A stretch of 64,000 bases of DNA from Steromphala cineraria (taxonomy: Eukaryota > Mollusca > Gastropoda > Trochida > Trochidae): assembly GCA_916613615.1 (NCBI GenBank), contig OU744731.1, forward strand, positions 15,134,726 through 15,198,725, given 5' to 3'. This document shows, piece after piece, positions 14,701-29,700 of the stretch. The position numbers were made by a program, and so were the translations under genes. Position 1 is the stretch's first letter. Each line of letters opens with the position of its first letter. The notes beneath the pieces were generated by a model. The model saw nothing but the letters and a program-made list of their open reading frames with translations, ran no database searches and was not told where the DNA came from.

Positions 14701-17700
14701 TGAATATTGTATTTATAAACCTTTGAATTTCATATATGAGATATGATATGAGACAACTAGTAAAGTCTATACCATACAATCTATACCCTATTATGTCATT
14801 AACATGAATTTTCTGTTTTGACCTACCTGCATTGAGATTCCTTAGTCAGTTTTGTATTTGTCCAGATGTATAAGGTAAATGTCATACAGTTTAAAGTTGC
14901 TGGTTTGTGTGTCATCCCCGGCTTACTTTCTTGTATATCTTCTCCTACAGGTGGTATGTCTCCGAATAGTGAAGGGCAGACCTGTACATCTAAAACATAC
15001 ACTTGAAAAATTAGTTTCAAAATTATGGTAATTGAACGATCAAATTGAGTTGAAATGTTGACATTTTAGTTGTTTATCACCATTTATACAATCCACATCA
15101 TTATTTTTTGGCATTCTCTTCCAAAGTTGCTGCTGAGGTAATTCTTCTCAGCTAACATCTGTTACAAGCAGTTATAAATACAGAATCCTGATTGGTCGCA
15201 ATATAAGACACTGGCGCAGTCAGCATTGCTGTTTCAAAAAAGGCAGTAAAGTAAGCCTCACACCTATACAATCGAGATGACAAACTTAAAAAAAGCAAAT
15301 TAATTAGTTTAGTTGACCCCCTTTAACTGGCCGTACGTCATATAATTTAACTTCGAGTTCATTGGTTGACGAGAAAAGCGGTCGTGTATGGCCTAATCAT
15401 CTTGTCATCTTGTTATGTGCTTTATAAGGCTATTCTGTATGGAGTAAGATAACATCAAAATATCTTGATATGTTGCAATCAAGGTTCAAACTCTACCAAA
15501 ACCATTTTTCTAGATACTTTGGGTTTTATTTCAGATCAAGGCACTCTGAGATCAAGGCACTCTGAGATCAAGGCACTCAGAGATCAAGGCACTCAGAGAT
15601 CAAGGCACTCAGAGATCAAGGCACTCAGAGATCAAGGCACTCTGAGATCAAGGCACTCTGAGATCAAGGCACTCTGAGATCAAGGCACTCTGAGATCAAG
15701 GCACTCTGAAATCAAGGCACTCAGAGATCAAGGCACTCTGAGATCAAGGCACTCTGAGATCAAGGCACTCTGAGATCAAGGCACTCTGAGATCAAGGCAC
15801 TCTGAGATCAAGGCACTCTGAGATTAAGGCACTCGGAGATCAAGGCACTCGGAGATCAAGGCACTCGGAGATCAAGGCACTCGGAGATCGAGGCACTCGG
15901 AGATCAAGGCACTTATTTTTTACAACTAACTGTATTGCAATTCACTGCATGTGTATATAAATTGTGATATCATTTATAACAATCTTCATATCTTGGAGGA
16001 GATAAAGATGATCTATTCATCTATAAGATAAGACTACTTTTACGTATCTAAATTCATATTGTTACCGGGGTTTTCCGAAAGCAAGCCCTCTCGTTTAGAA
16101 ACCCATGGGCTACTATTTGGAAAATATTTCCATTTAGAAGCCCATGGGCTTCTATTATATTCCAAAGTGCGTCAAACGAAAATGGCCTTCCCTTTCTACA
16201 ACAACCAATAGTTAATGTTGTATCGGTATTTTTTTCATATGTGACATAACAAACATATATGTTTGCTCTGTCGAAAGTGCATGATTGGCCTACTCACCAC
16301 TGGTATAGATTTTTGCCATTATAAAAGATATGTAATATGACATTACAAATGGTATCTGTTTGCTCTGTGGAAAGAGTTATCAGCGGTTTTCAAGTACAAA
16401 GAACATTTAGATAGTTCGTCCAATGAGAACCAGGTGGTTCAACTCCATTTTGATCAAGATATTTCTTTTCTTTTTTCAGAAGATAATTCAAGGCATAATA
16501 TAGCTTATAAAGTGTTTTTATTTCTATTTTATGGATTTTATCTCCAACATATATATGAAACGTCTTAGTTGCAAATTGTTCCATTTGTCTTTCCCAATCA
16601 TTTGAGTCCATATGATCATGTGAGATGCCCACAGAACAACGTGAAACTAAGGAATTATTAACAATAAACAGCTTTAATTTCCATTTCCATCTTTCTACGC
16701 AGGATACTTAATCAACACTAGAACAACATTACAATGTTCAGAAATTTCATGTGTATACAATCTATATAACACTTGCAATCTCGATCTCTTTTTTTTGGAA
16801 AACATTGTCCAAAGTCTATTTAGTAGTATTTTTTAGACAAGATATAAGTTTTTACGTTTTATGTTAATACTTGATCCAACCATTTGTATACATGCATGCC
16901 AAATCGGTTTAAAAACAAATGATGTTATAAACTTATACAACATATGAACTTTCGAACCCCTGTATCTCAAAACCTAACTTTTTAAAGTTAAAACAACGTG
17001 GTTCTCATGGACCTTTTCTTAACTCATTGCAAAAGTCATATTTCTGTTAAATATATCAAAGTAATGCCATGCCATGTTTTTGTGAGTTTTATTCAGTATG
17101 ATTGTCAATCTTGAATCTAAAATATTCCGAATACAAGCCCATGTTTCCGAATATAAGCCCGGGCTTCTATTTAGCCCCAAAGTTCACTTGTCCCAAACCC
17201 TACTTTCCGTATAGAAGCCCTGGGCTTGCTTTCGGAAAACCCCGGTATTACTGTAAATGTAAGTGCCGTCACACTTAAAGTCGATCACCACTTGAAACAT
17301 CAGCATTGCGAGAAAACAAATGTGCTGTATTATGCTAATTCATAAACAAAATAAAGAGAAAAAAAATTGATTGATAGAAGAGGAGCATATTTACAAATAA
17401 TTCATAATAAAAGTTTACATAAGACATAATTTTGTCGTAGTAATGTATTCCATGATCGTAGCTTCGATGATTGGCTTCATTTCACGATGTTTATATCTCT
17501 GCGTGATTCACTTTATTCTTTGTCAAATTGTTAAATCTTGAACAACTGAAATGCTATCCTCACAAATATATTTGAAATTAAGTTTGAAATTATCATGTAA
17601 AAATCATATATTATTGTAAACAGGAAAATTCTCCTGCATTTCCTTTCCACAAAAAATACCCTGCTTGAATGGTCCCTTTTAATGAGTAGAAAGGTAGGTG

Positions 17701-20700
17701 AAAACTAACAAATTTACATGTAACTTACCTTTACAATGAGAGACACCAAAGTTAGGTCGACGATCACTGATAATTTCGATTAGACCTTTCATTCCTTCGG
17801 CAAATTCAAACTGGTCACATTGCACACCGTAAGAGTCATTCAAAAGACGTACTGCTATTGTTTGCAGCAAGCTGAAAATCAAAATTCCTCATGTATTCAT
17901 ACAAAAAGCATATGACTATCGTACTGGCTACATCATATAATATTTCATATAGAAATCTTGTCAAAATAGATCTCTTAGTTGTCAATTTATGCAAACAGTT
18001 CTTAATGAATCATGTGCAAATGTGAAGTTATTGCATATATTTGAAACAATGTACAATGTTTGAAGATCGGAATCTTTAAAATTATTATTATACAGTGAGC
18101 CCACTGCTCCAGATAAGCAGCTAATCTGCGTATTATACACAATAAAAGTATTAAAAAACAATTAGTTTAAACCCTGGGACTAGAGATACGCATACATTTT
18201 CTTTGAGGACCAAAACAAAACGTTTGCCTACTGTACGCAGCAAGTCGTGAAAACTAGAGCACTCGAACATACAATTGAGTTGAAGTGACTTTGATTATCT
18301 TCAGTAGATATCTACACTACATGTCATTACACGATTAAAAAGCCAAACCCAAAGTTTAAGTAAACACAATTAGACTGTTCAAAAAATGTTTTATCTATTC
18401 AGAAATTAGAGAATACAAAATAATTAAGTCAAATAGAGTAGATATTACTGTTTCTGCATTGAAAATAGTGAAGTTTAGCAGAAAAAAAAGATTATTCATT
18501 CAATCATATCCAAATTATTTCAAGAAAAAAATGCATTGCTTTTAACATACTCATTAGTATCATACCATTTTAATGATAATGTTGATGTCCAGAGAAATAC
18601 CCATTTATGTTTAATGATAAGAGTAAAATTTCATCTCTCAAATGAAATATCCAATTTTCCGAAATTAGAGGACATTTTTACTTATATATGATGTACGATA
18701 TCAAAATGGAATTTTCTCAATTGTCACCAAAATAGGGAGTAAATACCCAATAGGTCCAAAGTTATCTGGTGCACCCTAATACACCTCATTACAAAGTAAT
18801 TGTTAAGATTAAAGATAAAAACGTATTGATATCAATCATGCATCTAATACATCATTTAACATTCATACAAATCTTTTAAAAAATTGCTGAAACATTACAA
18901 ATTTTAAGACATTCGATTTTGCAAAAAACAGCTTTAGCTTAATGTGAATGTGTACGAATTGACATAAAACAACCTACTAGCATTTGGTAAAGTTATCCGA
19001 TGATTCCAGGAAAGTTCCAAACATGTTGTTTCCAATAATTATCTGAGACAGCGCTTCTGGTTTCTTACAGATGCTGGTTTCTTGAGGAAGTTCCGCAGAT
19101 TGGAATGCGGCTGGTAAGAAATGACCAAACAATTTAAAGAAAAATTTGCTTTAATGCAGAAAAGCCTCATGCCAACTTGAGGTGCAGTAGCAATTTTTAA
19201 ATTTAATTCAGTCAATTTGTTCCCAATTAATATAATCTATGCCACATGTATCATACAAAAACTGGTTGCCATTTTAAAGTGAACACCTCATTTATTTGAG
19301 GATAGGAAATGGATATTAGTACCTAAACTAAAAAATGGTACGTCCTTTTTAGAACTTCATTCTTTGGTTTCTAAAACAATTTAACCAATTGGTAACCGAG
19401 ATTGTTCTTTTTGTGAGATCATTTTGTTAACCAAATAGGAAATAAGTCCTTTTCGGCTTTTTTTGTCCTGTCCCTTAAGCGCAAAGAGCACAATGCTATT
19501 GTGAATTTATGCGCTATATAAATGAATGTATTATTATCATTATTATTTCACAATGTTTTAACACACTATTGATACTGACCATTACACGCTGGTAGCCCGG
19601 CAAACTGAGTTCCAATCACTGGATCCAGTTTGGCTAGGACAGTTCCAATGTAGTTTGTGTAGGACTGGCTGATTGCTTTAGGACCACAAGACTCATCCTC
19701 GTGTTTCATCTTGCGCTTGATACAATTAATTGCTGCACCGTGAGAGGCCAATTCTGACTCACTGTGAAAGATTGACAAATTGTTTTATGTGGATTCACAG
19801 GATTAAAGGCCCTTTGACTTGTGTATCAATTCTAAAGGTTCGTGTGATACAATTTTCATCTCTTCCTGTTACTAAACTTATCATACAACTCGATTCAGCG
19901 TGGATCAATTTGTCAAAAGTTATTTTTAAAATATTATGAACAAAACAGACAACGACAAACCTGCTTTGGTAGTATCAAATAGGTCATATAACTACTATTA
20001 ATTACTTGTAAATTAAAAATAAGTAAGAACGTTAATCGATTTCATTTTTGACGTGAATGGAGTCAATCAAGATAAGCTGTATTTTAAAAAAAGTGCAAAT
20101 TATATAATATTTTCTGGTCAACTAAGCAAATAAGACACTCCGTCAGTTAAACTTTATACAACACTTTATTCATCACTTAGCATTGAGTATGCAAGTCTAA
20201 GGAGGTGAAATATAATGCGCCTATCAAATATAACCTTTTAAAATACTCGGTGTCATATCGACCAACCTGCATGTATCCTTGTCAGTTGTTTTTGACATTG
20301 CTGCTACATGTATACACTCCAATCTGTCATCAAACTTTTTCAGATCAGATGGTTCAAGACACGGGTCATCGGAAAATGTTTTTATTTGATCTGAAACAAG
20401 AATATGCAATGAAACCAACACGTTTCAGGAGCTTAGTCACAAGGTTGTCGTGTTCTCTGGTTACAAGTAATGGCTTATTTTGCAATTGAACACTTCTATG
20501 AGCTGATTCACAATTATGTGATGTCCTAATGCCCTGTAACAAGGATCAGGTGTATTAATTTCCAATGAAAACGAAAACTGAGTGGAACTGAGTAACAACC
20601 TTGTGGTACCCTCTGTTCTGAAAAAAAATCAGGTCATATTAAATAAAAGTACCTAAAACTAATACTAGTTCTAGTTTGCAAAAATGTTATGTCACAATGT

Positions 20701-23700
20701 TCGTAAAAATGAACAATGTGATTTCATTAGCTAGGATACAAATCGTTTATGATCTCATTGTCAATCATATGATTTCTCCTTAAGGTTACATTTTCCAAAA
20801 ACCATGTTTGCATGATAGTGCTTTAATGTTGATAAAAGAATTGAAACTGAGATTAAAATATCTCCTTGAATAGAAAAGACTTTGTAATTAAGGACAGTAC
20901 ACGTTTAACACATTTTCACAAGAAATAAAATTAGTTCAACTCTTGAAGTCTGTCACCTTCATGCCGGCAAAAACAGTTAAAGATGATTGATTTTTGTGTG
21001 TGTCTGTATTCTTATGATCAAATGTAGGAAACTCTTATATTTTCAGAAACTCTGAATCAAATATGTGTATAGTATCAAACGACTTCCTTATCATGTCAGA
21101 CGCCGGAAGTTGGTGTGAATAAAGCACTAAAGACCTTACCAATGCATGTGTCAGTTGAGCCATCTCCGCTTGTTTTGAGGAAATCTGCAAAGTCCCCCAT
21201 TTTACAATGTGCCTCCATTATATCCGATGCTTTCATGGCACATTTAGTTAGTTTGAAAGCATGGCTGAAATACAAATTTTATATCGTTCATTAATGAAAA
21301 ATTAATATAAATTGTTATTGGACAGAGCTTAATGACTTTGGAGAAAAGGTCTTACAAACAAATATTAGTCATATGTAACAATTATTCAACTCTTATTCAA
21401 TTCTCTCTGACAGAGAAAGTTTTATTGGTGTAAATAAGATATTTATGCTTTAGTATTATGTTTAATGCTTAATATGATGTTTAGGAAATATATATTTATC
21501 ATCAATTTGACAAAACAATGTGATATGTCTGGCATTTAAAACTGACAAAAAATAGGATATCATATTTTGAAAATCTATGTGTATAGGCATCTTTTACTTA
21601 AAATAAATATAGCCTTTTTATATAATGACTACGTATAAGTATGTAGTCGATTATTGATTATTCAATAAAATGTCATCATACTGTATAATACTCATTAACA
21701 GCGTTATATTTACTTGAAGAAAATAAACAGTTATTATAACAATTGTAGAATGTTACTTATTCGTTACATTTCAAAGTCAGAAAAAATATCGAACACTTAC
21801 ACACAGGGATCGCCTTCAATATCAGGGAAAAAGCAGTGATAGTCCATCACAATCTGGTTGTAGTGATTGCTTACACACCTATTATCAGCTGTGACCACTT
21901 CAAGATCTGAATATGATATACTGAGTTTCAAAAGAAAGTCCACATTGGCACATATAAAATTCAAATGATAAAATGGACTTTCAATATATTTTGCGAATGA
22001 AGCAATGAACGAATAAGTGTAGGAAATATGACTTACCCCCACAGACATTAGGATCAAATCCTCCAAAATACATCTTCATTTGGTCAGCATTATCTTTGGC
22101 TGCTTGGTAAAAGTCATTGGAATCGCATATCTCGTTGCCAGCGGCGAAGACAAGACATTTAGTCAAATCATGAAATATCCTGAAAAAATATATATTTAGA
22201 TAAAGTTCATCTCATTTCATTGTTGTCCTTATGAACTACTTATGCAAACCACTTTGATATAAGCTATCTATGAAGCTTATTAGCTAATCCAAAGTTCAAA
22301 ATATGAAGAACATGGGCTTTATGACTAAACAATGTTTTTGGTACTGGTCACAACACCGTTTGTCAAGATTTATATCCTCCATCCTACCTAAACAAATTGG
22401 TTAATTTATTGTACGATCCCTACGGAAAATATAGTTAAATGTAACAAATTGCCAGTCAATCTTGTGAAATACAAACGGAAACATAAGAATTTGTCCCGTT
22501 AGGCTTAGCAAATTTATTTCCCTAACTTGGATGATTAAAAAGTGTTCATACGCTACGACAACTGGTAATAAGTTGGATAAATAAATAATAATATTTTGAG
22601 CCCTCTTAGGGAACCAAAAAGATGATAATATTTGAAAGGGACAAGTTTATATTATAAGGCTTGTTACCTTGTCTTTAATGTACAGTACATAGATCGTTAC
22701 ACTCACCTGCACTGTTCCGTCCGATCAGGAGCAGCGGCCATCAGATCTTGGAGGGTTTTATTGCAATATTGTTCAGACAGGTATGGAACGCTGGCGAAGT
22801 CATTGCATCTCATGTACATGCCTGCAAAGAAAGGATAATTGTCTTGTGAGAAGGAAGGCATTAATCTCATTCTAAATTAACATTTAAGAAAATTATCAAT
22901 ATGTATTTATTGAGATAATGTTTATTTCAATATGTCTACAAAATACGAAATTAAAAACCTGTCACAATTTTGCAATGATTCAATGACGACTATATCATTA
23001 TTATCAATGATATGGAGAATTGGCATCTTATCTCTAAAAACAACCTTTAATTTATCTTACGATTTTGCAACTCTATTTTATCTCCTTATTGATAATCAGT
23101 TATATTGAAAAATCATATCAGCAGCAGAAAGTATTTTAACATTCCTTTTCTGAAACGAAGAATAACGTATGAACACTTTTTGGAATTACTGATTCTTTAT
23201 TATTACATACATAATAACGATTACTTACCCTCTCGTGAGACACAGCGGGAGAAATTCATCCCGTGTCGGTTTTGAGTGAGACTGGGGCTTCTTATGAGAG
23301 CATCTGCTACCTCTTCCCTTTCACACTGTACCATCTTGGTTTCCAGACAGGACTCTATGCTTCCAATGGAGCTGTGGGAAGAAACATACACCCATTTATG
23401 AATAGAAATAGAAAATCATATGTATGAGATTAGAACTTTTGTTGAAAGTAGAAGTATATTACCAAATGTTCTGTTAAAGGCTGATATTCTAAGTTGTTTA
23501 TAAGTTTTTGAGAGCATATCAATAGCATTGTAGAATGCATGTGAACATAGCACGTTACAATTTATATCATGAAATTCTTAAATGTATCTGATTTATGTTC
23601 ATGAATATATCACATATTCAGTGACTATAAACGATTGATTAAATAAATATGACTAATCAAAAATGTTGTGCCAAAGTTGGGTCCTTCACACTCATTGAAT

Positions 23701-26700
23701 AATCAAATTGCTTTATTTAGGCTAAATGTTCTCTGTAAGAATTCAATATTTTATTGGCAAGAGAATCATGAAAAAGTCGTGGCCATATTTGTACTACAAG
23801 TGTTATCAACATTCGTAATCTGAAAAATTGAATTATGACCGTCGTCAAGTGGATTATGAATAGACATGGCATGTTTCACTTCACAACCAGATAGAAGATC
23901 CTCTTTAAGTATTTACCTGCAAGCATCTGCCTCACCATCCATACAGTGAGTCGCTGAGGCAACTAGGGCCAGCGTCTCGTGATCAGAACACAAGGGTTTT
24001 ATTTCAACACCACTTGCCAGCTTCTCCTTCAGGGTATCTTCAGGGAACGAGAAAAACTTGCATGATTGATTCACTTATTTCGTATAAATTGCCATGAGGC
24101 CAACAGTACACATGTGTAGAATACAAGATGGATATAGTTAACTGTGCCACATAGAAAAGCTTTAAGTTTGACACAAAGGAGATACATTGTTTCTGAGTTT
24201 AAATACCTTATCTAAGAATAGACAGAGCTTGAAAAGATTATTATAATCAACAGTTGATAACAGGTTAATCAATTTATACATGTGCAGGTTGTGGATAACC
24301 TGAAAGATATTTACACCTTAATTCATCGTATTTTGGGCATATCAAAACAACATGGAATTCATTTTCTAACTGAGATTTGCAAAAAGAACAAGAAGTATCT
24401 GGATTTTTATATCTATTTTCATTCTGAAACCATGTATATAACAGCGTAACTTTGTCATGCATCTCCATTTAGTTGCGTTGTTAATTGTTAGGTATTTCTC
24501 AGGACAGAAATCAAGTTTTATCATAGAGTAAATTCTAAGAGAACTCGATGTGGATATTTCGTAATGCCACTCTTGGAGATATACATCTTTGATGAAACAT
24601 TCCCAGGAAATAATTCTTATTGTCAATAGTCTGTACTATGATTGATAAATACTGAACAACATGTCTCAAAGACCCTGTACTATTGACTTCCTGTTCCTGA
24701 TCTTCTTAGTTCGGAAGACTGTCATAACACGCTTTACTTTGATTAAGAATAAATTGTATATTTTGATACAAAAACTGCACATTTACATTGATTTAAGAAT
24801 AGACAAAACTATAATGTTTCACAATCGTAGCTCCGATGAATGGCTTCACTTCTCATTGTTGTTGTGACCGAGTGTGAGCACCTTTATCAAGTTGTCAGGG
24901 TAAATAGATAAATATGTAACCATAAGTAACATGTTTCAACTGGCTTGGGTTACAATCAACTACTAGTAATAGTATTTTAATAAACTGGAACATCCACTTT
25001 GATTTCGTTTCCACAAATAATAACCGGATAGGATTGTCCCTTTTTAGGATTTTCAATATGACTATGGTCCTTAGTTAAAATATTTGTCTGTCAGGTTTTT
25101 TTTAATATATTCAATGAGATGAGGTGATGTGAATTTGAGTTTAACGCCGCTTTCAAAAGTATTTCACTTATATCAGACCTGCAAGTATTATTGCAGGGAA
25201 AGCCCATAACACCATTGTGACAATGTTTTGTGATGAAGCCTGCGAGCATCGGCTTGAACTAGCGTACAAAACGTTTAAAAACGTCGCTTTAAATCTAACA
25301 TATACCTATCGCTGTTGCATTGTCAAACACTACCTCTCATTTCTAGAAAATGTTACATTGATAATTAAAACATGACATCATATCCGTTAACGCTTAGCAA
25401 TTAAAAATTAACATGTTAAATTAATAATTATTAAAGGTACACATTGTGGCGGCCTTACCATTTCTCATAATATATATATATAAATTATTTAACTTTCCAT
25501 CTGTCTGTCTGTCTGTATGGTTGACATACCTGCACATTGGGCGACATCTAGGTATGCAAGACCATTGTTTGCTCGCATATCTTCGACGCCTATTCTCATC
25601 ACCAAGTAGAGGTCCTCAAGGGAACAGTCAAATTTCTTAGCCATGATAGGCTCTCTACTGCAGGCTAATGATGCAATCCATATTCTAAAAATAACAGGAT
25701 ATAGGATATATTATTATAGGATATACTTAGCAAAGTGAATTACAGAACTTATAAATGTAAAGATAAACCGAACTTCATATGGTAATTTAAATAAATATAT
25801 ATTGATTATTGTGGAACTTTATAATTATTTTGATAAAGTGCATGCATTAGCTCGACAACATTGAAGGATGATTCCAGGCAATCGTCGACTGCTGGTACAA
25901 ATACCAATCTCATCAACACCAGTTACTAGCTTGATGAATTGATAATATAGAAAACAGGTATTTGAATATGAAGTGCGTGATAGTAAAGAATACAAAATAT
26001 CCAAAGATACTATTTATAAGATAATACTCTCTTTAATAGTCTTTTAGGCTGTGTTGACATCTGATACGTTGTTTTCATCTAGAAAAGTCAATAAAAAAGC
26101 GAATCATTCTTATTTACATAGTCTTTTTAATTTTCCCTCACAACTTCCTTTACTCCGCATTTGAACGAAACAAAATAAGTCAGTTTATCATGATTAATGA
26201 ATTACGATGTTTGAATGAATTCTCATAGTATTTTGAATGCAGCTATACATGACAAAACATAACGTTATATCACTGCATGTCATTATATATAATTGATAAT
26301 AAACTCACTGGCAAATGTCCATGGTTGCAACTATTGAGGGATCGATTGAAGCTACGCCTCCCATGCACTTTCTGAATGCCCATTGAGCCACGTAACTCTC
26401 GAGGGGTAGGGTCGCACATGATCTGTATTCACCTGTGGGAATTATATATTGTAGTGATGAATATAGCCTTGTTGGGTAGAAGAATAATGCATCATTAAAC
26501 AACAGTTACTTATACAATGTAAGAGGTTGTACCTCACGATCTGTATTCAATTGTATAGAAATGAAAGAGAATATCGTAGAATTAATCTCAGGAACATGTC
26601 CCTTAACATGTGTTTCCTCGTAGTTTGTCACAGAGCTAAATTTACATGCAGTAATTATTACGACAATCATAAAGATATAGGATGCCACATTACACAGTTA

Positions 26701-29700
26701 TGCAAATATTCATTCATTTTGATAGACTGGGTTGTCTTTAGGATTTTAATTTCTTCACAAGGTTTTTCAAAATGAAATAAAATTTATAAATACATTGTAT
26801 CCATACTGTACTCTGACGTAGAGCAATATTCAATAAGTATCAACTATAAACTGGAATTTTACACAATGTGTTATATTCCTTTCATCATTCAAAGCTGATG
26901 TTTTGGAAACTGGTGTGATATATCATCCAGAAGGTTAATTTACATCCAGGAACAGAAATATTGTGTTTTACATAATCTTCAAAATTGCCAAATTTCATGA
27001 TGAAGTCGAATATGTTATTTTACATTATATCCCATATTTCTTGTACCCATTTCTTATCAAAACCTCAGTACTTTTCATAATCACTCAATGCATTTGCTTA
27101 TAAGACTTTTGGTTTGCATAATATAATTTATTCCCAAAGATTTTAATACCTGCTCCTTCGATGGGCATGTAGTTCTTTCCTTCGAATCTAAAGGGGTGTT
27201 TCATAACTGCTTCCTTGGCTTCCTTCAAAGCGTCCTCCCCTGGGTTTTTGTCAAAAGAGGGCTTGTAGCTAAATCCAACACTGCCAGGCCTATAAGGAGA
27301 GAAAATAATTATAAAAGAAGGCGACTATCAAATACATTGATTCAGGCTTGAGTATAATTCTTTCATTCAAAATCAAAGTTGTTTTATTCATGTAACTCCT
27401 TAAAGAGAGCTTTGCTTTGTCGTTACACAAATGTAAATCACAGATAAATATGCTTTATTTGTTTTCAGGTATAACACAATTTAATCAACATAACTTTATG
27501 AACATGTCTTGTGTATACATGGGATGTCCAGTCACGATATAATTTAACTGTCCATTTAACAGGAGACCACAGGGCTATTTTGAAACACATGCCCTCTTTA
27601 TGAGCCATGTTTGCCTTATGATTTATGAGAAACATGCAGAAAAAAGTAAACAATGAAGAATTTTAATTGATGGTGATTTCAAAGGAATGTAAATGATTAA
27701 GCATATCTTGAGTAACTCACCAAAATCTCTCCAGCTTTAGACCTTGGAAACCTTGCATCTTGGAGTCCCGGTAGATGACAATTAGCTGAAATATACATGC
27801 ACTTACTTTATGTATTACATATATATTTATTTCGTAGACAATTAATCGTTTGGCTCCCTTATAATCAGCAATAGTGTACTTATTGACATAGAATGTTCAT
27901 TTTATGATTTTAAGTTCAGTAAATGTTTTATCACCTGTCACAAATACTGAAAGAGGAACAAAGCAAAAGACTACCGGGTAAATTCAAAAAGAAATTCTGT
28001 CTTCTGTATTGTATATGCTAAGTCACTTTATTGGCTTCATGTATATCTATGTATATAAATACCATACTGGATTTTTCATTATCAGTCACCTGAAGAAGGG
28101 GCAAGAATTGGCCCAGAAATGTTGTGAGAAATCAATAAAGAAGTTGTTATCAATAACATTTGTATTGTAAATTCAAAATGTTAAGGATCTTTTAAATTAT
28201 TTATATTTGACAATCCAAACCAAATACTGAAAGCATATGATACCTGGTACTGCAGTTCTGTCTGTAATGTCTTGGACATATATGATTCTGGATCTTTTAG
28301 TTCTACATTCCAGGGCATGTCTAGTCTCACACGTTCTACTGTAGACCAGGGAGCTGTGAAACGTTGAACCACAAACCATGAACAGGGGAACCGTTCTTCA
28401 AATTTGAGATTCACAAATGATTCTGCATTTAACATATCCACACTAGTCTGTTATCCAGACCAGAGAGCAAAAAAAAACATTAGAGGAGCCTAATTTAGTC
28501 TAGAAAATATTGGCAAGTCTAGATGCCTCAGCATTACAATGTATGTATTGTTCAAGGCTCCTTTTATTTTGTATTATGTCAAAAATTGAAAAAAAATGAA
28601 TTAAGTCATGAACTCTTTTTTTCAGGGACTATATGTTAGTCTATATCCACACATAAAAGCATCGCTACAAAAGAAATTATCTAATGTTTTAAAATATCTA
28701 TGATAGACGGCATTTACACAATATTTACGATGATCAAAAATACATTTTTACAAAATAATTCAAATAGAACTGTCCCTTTAACATCGGAACAAATGGGAAT
28801 CAATTTCCTTCTCATTCACCAACACACTCTTGAGACTCTATAATGGACAGGGTAATGTTTCTCAAAGAAAGGGGGTTTTACACTAAAATTCATAACCGAT
28901 TTCAAAGCATTCTATTTAAACGATGAAAGGAGTCCTTAAAAAAAGGTTAGAATTAAACTTTGCAACCCGTTTCCTTCTAATAAATGATTAAAGGCGTCCA
29001 CACAAAATTGCGGTCGACGGTTATACGTTTGGCATAAACTTTTAGTTAGTCGATGTTAATATCTTTAACACGTGTTACTGCAACTGTAAGATTGTTCAAG
29101 AAATACCAACCTTCACATTCACCAGTACATCCCAGATACTCGATATGTGGAATATCTTGGATCATCTTTTCAACTTGCCCTTCACTGCATACCACAAATG
29201 AATTCTTCATGCAGTCCTTTGCTTCGCTTGCCACTCTAATAATAATAATAATGATAATGAAGATAATGTTAATAAGGATGATAAGAAGACATAGACATCC
29301 ACACTCACCGCCAAAGTGGCCTTCATTTTTAGCTTTTTAAACATTTTAATAAATCAGAGTAAAATATGGCCACAACACCGTACAAAATATTGATATGGTT
29401 GTCAAACTCCATCAAGGTATTGATACCCTAAAGACAAAAGCATTTTGTTTTCCTGTCTTAAACAGTTTCTAAAAAATCTGTCCCCCTTTGATGATACCCT
29501 CAAACATAGTCTAAAGTACAAGAAAGTGACAATAAATCAGTAAAATAAGATTGCACGCTGCTAATGTTTTAACTCCACCAATTTATTGATACTCTGAGAA
29601 TATACAGCAAATATTGTTGATAATTTCTGGGAAAGGTTTACTTCCAACGCATTTGCTACTTAAGAGCATTAACCATTTTTCATTTTGATTTTCTCTCTTT

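Noticed and set aside
15465..15677. Plus-strand frame with repeated QGT/RSRHSEIKAL-like units
   Set aside because: Simple translation of the 16-bp minisatellite; a period of 16 is not a multiple of 3 and there is no gene context.
15533..15914. CRISPR-like regular repeats
   Set aside because: Contiguous 16-bp repeats without spacers, in a eukaryotic intron.
16390..16632. 80-codon minus-strand frame inside the TIR element
   Set aside because: No recognisable domain, and the element is too short to be autonomous. Kept only as a remark.
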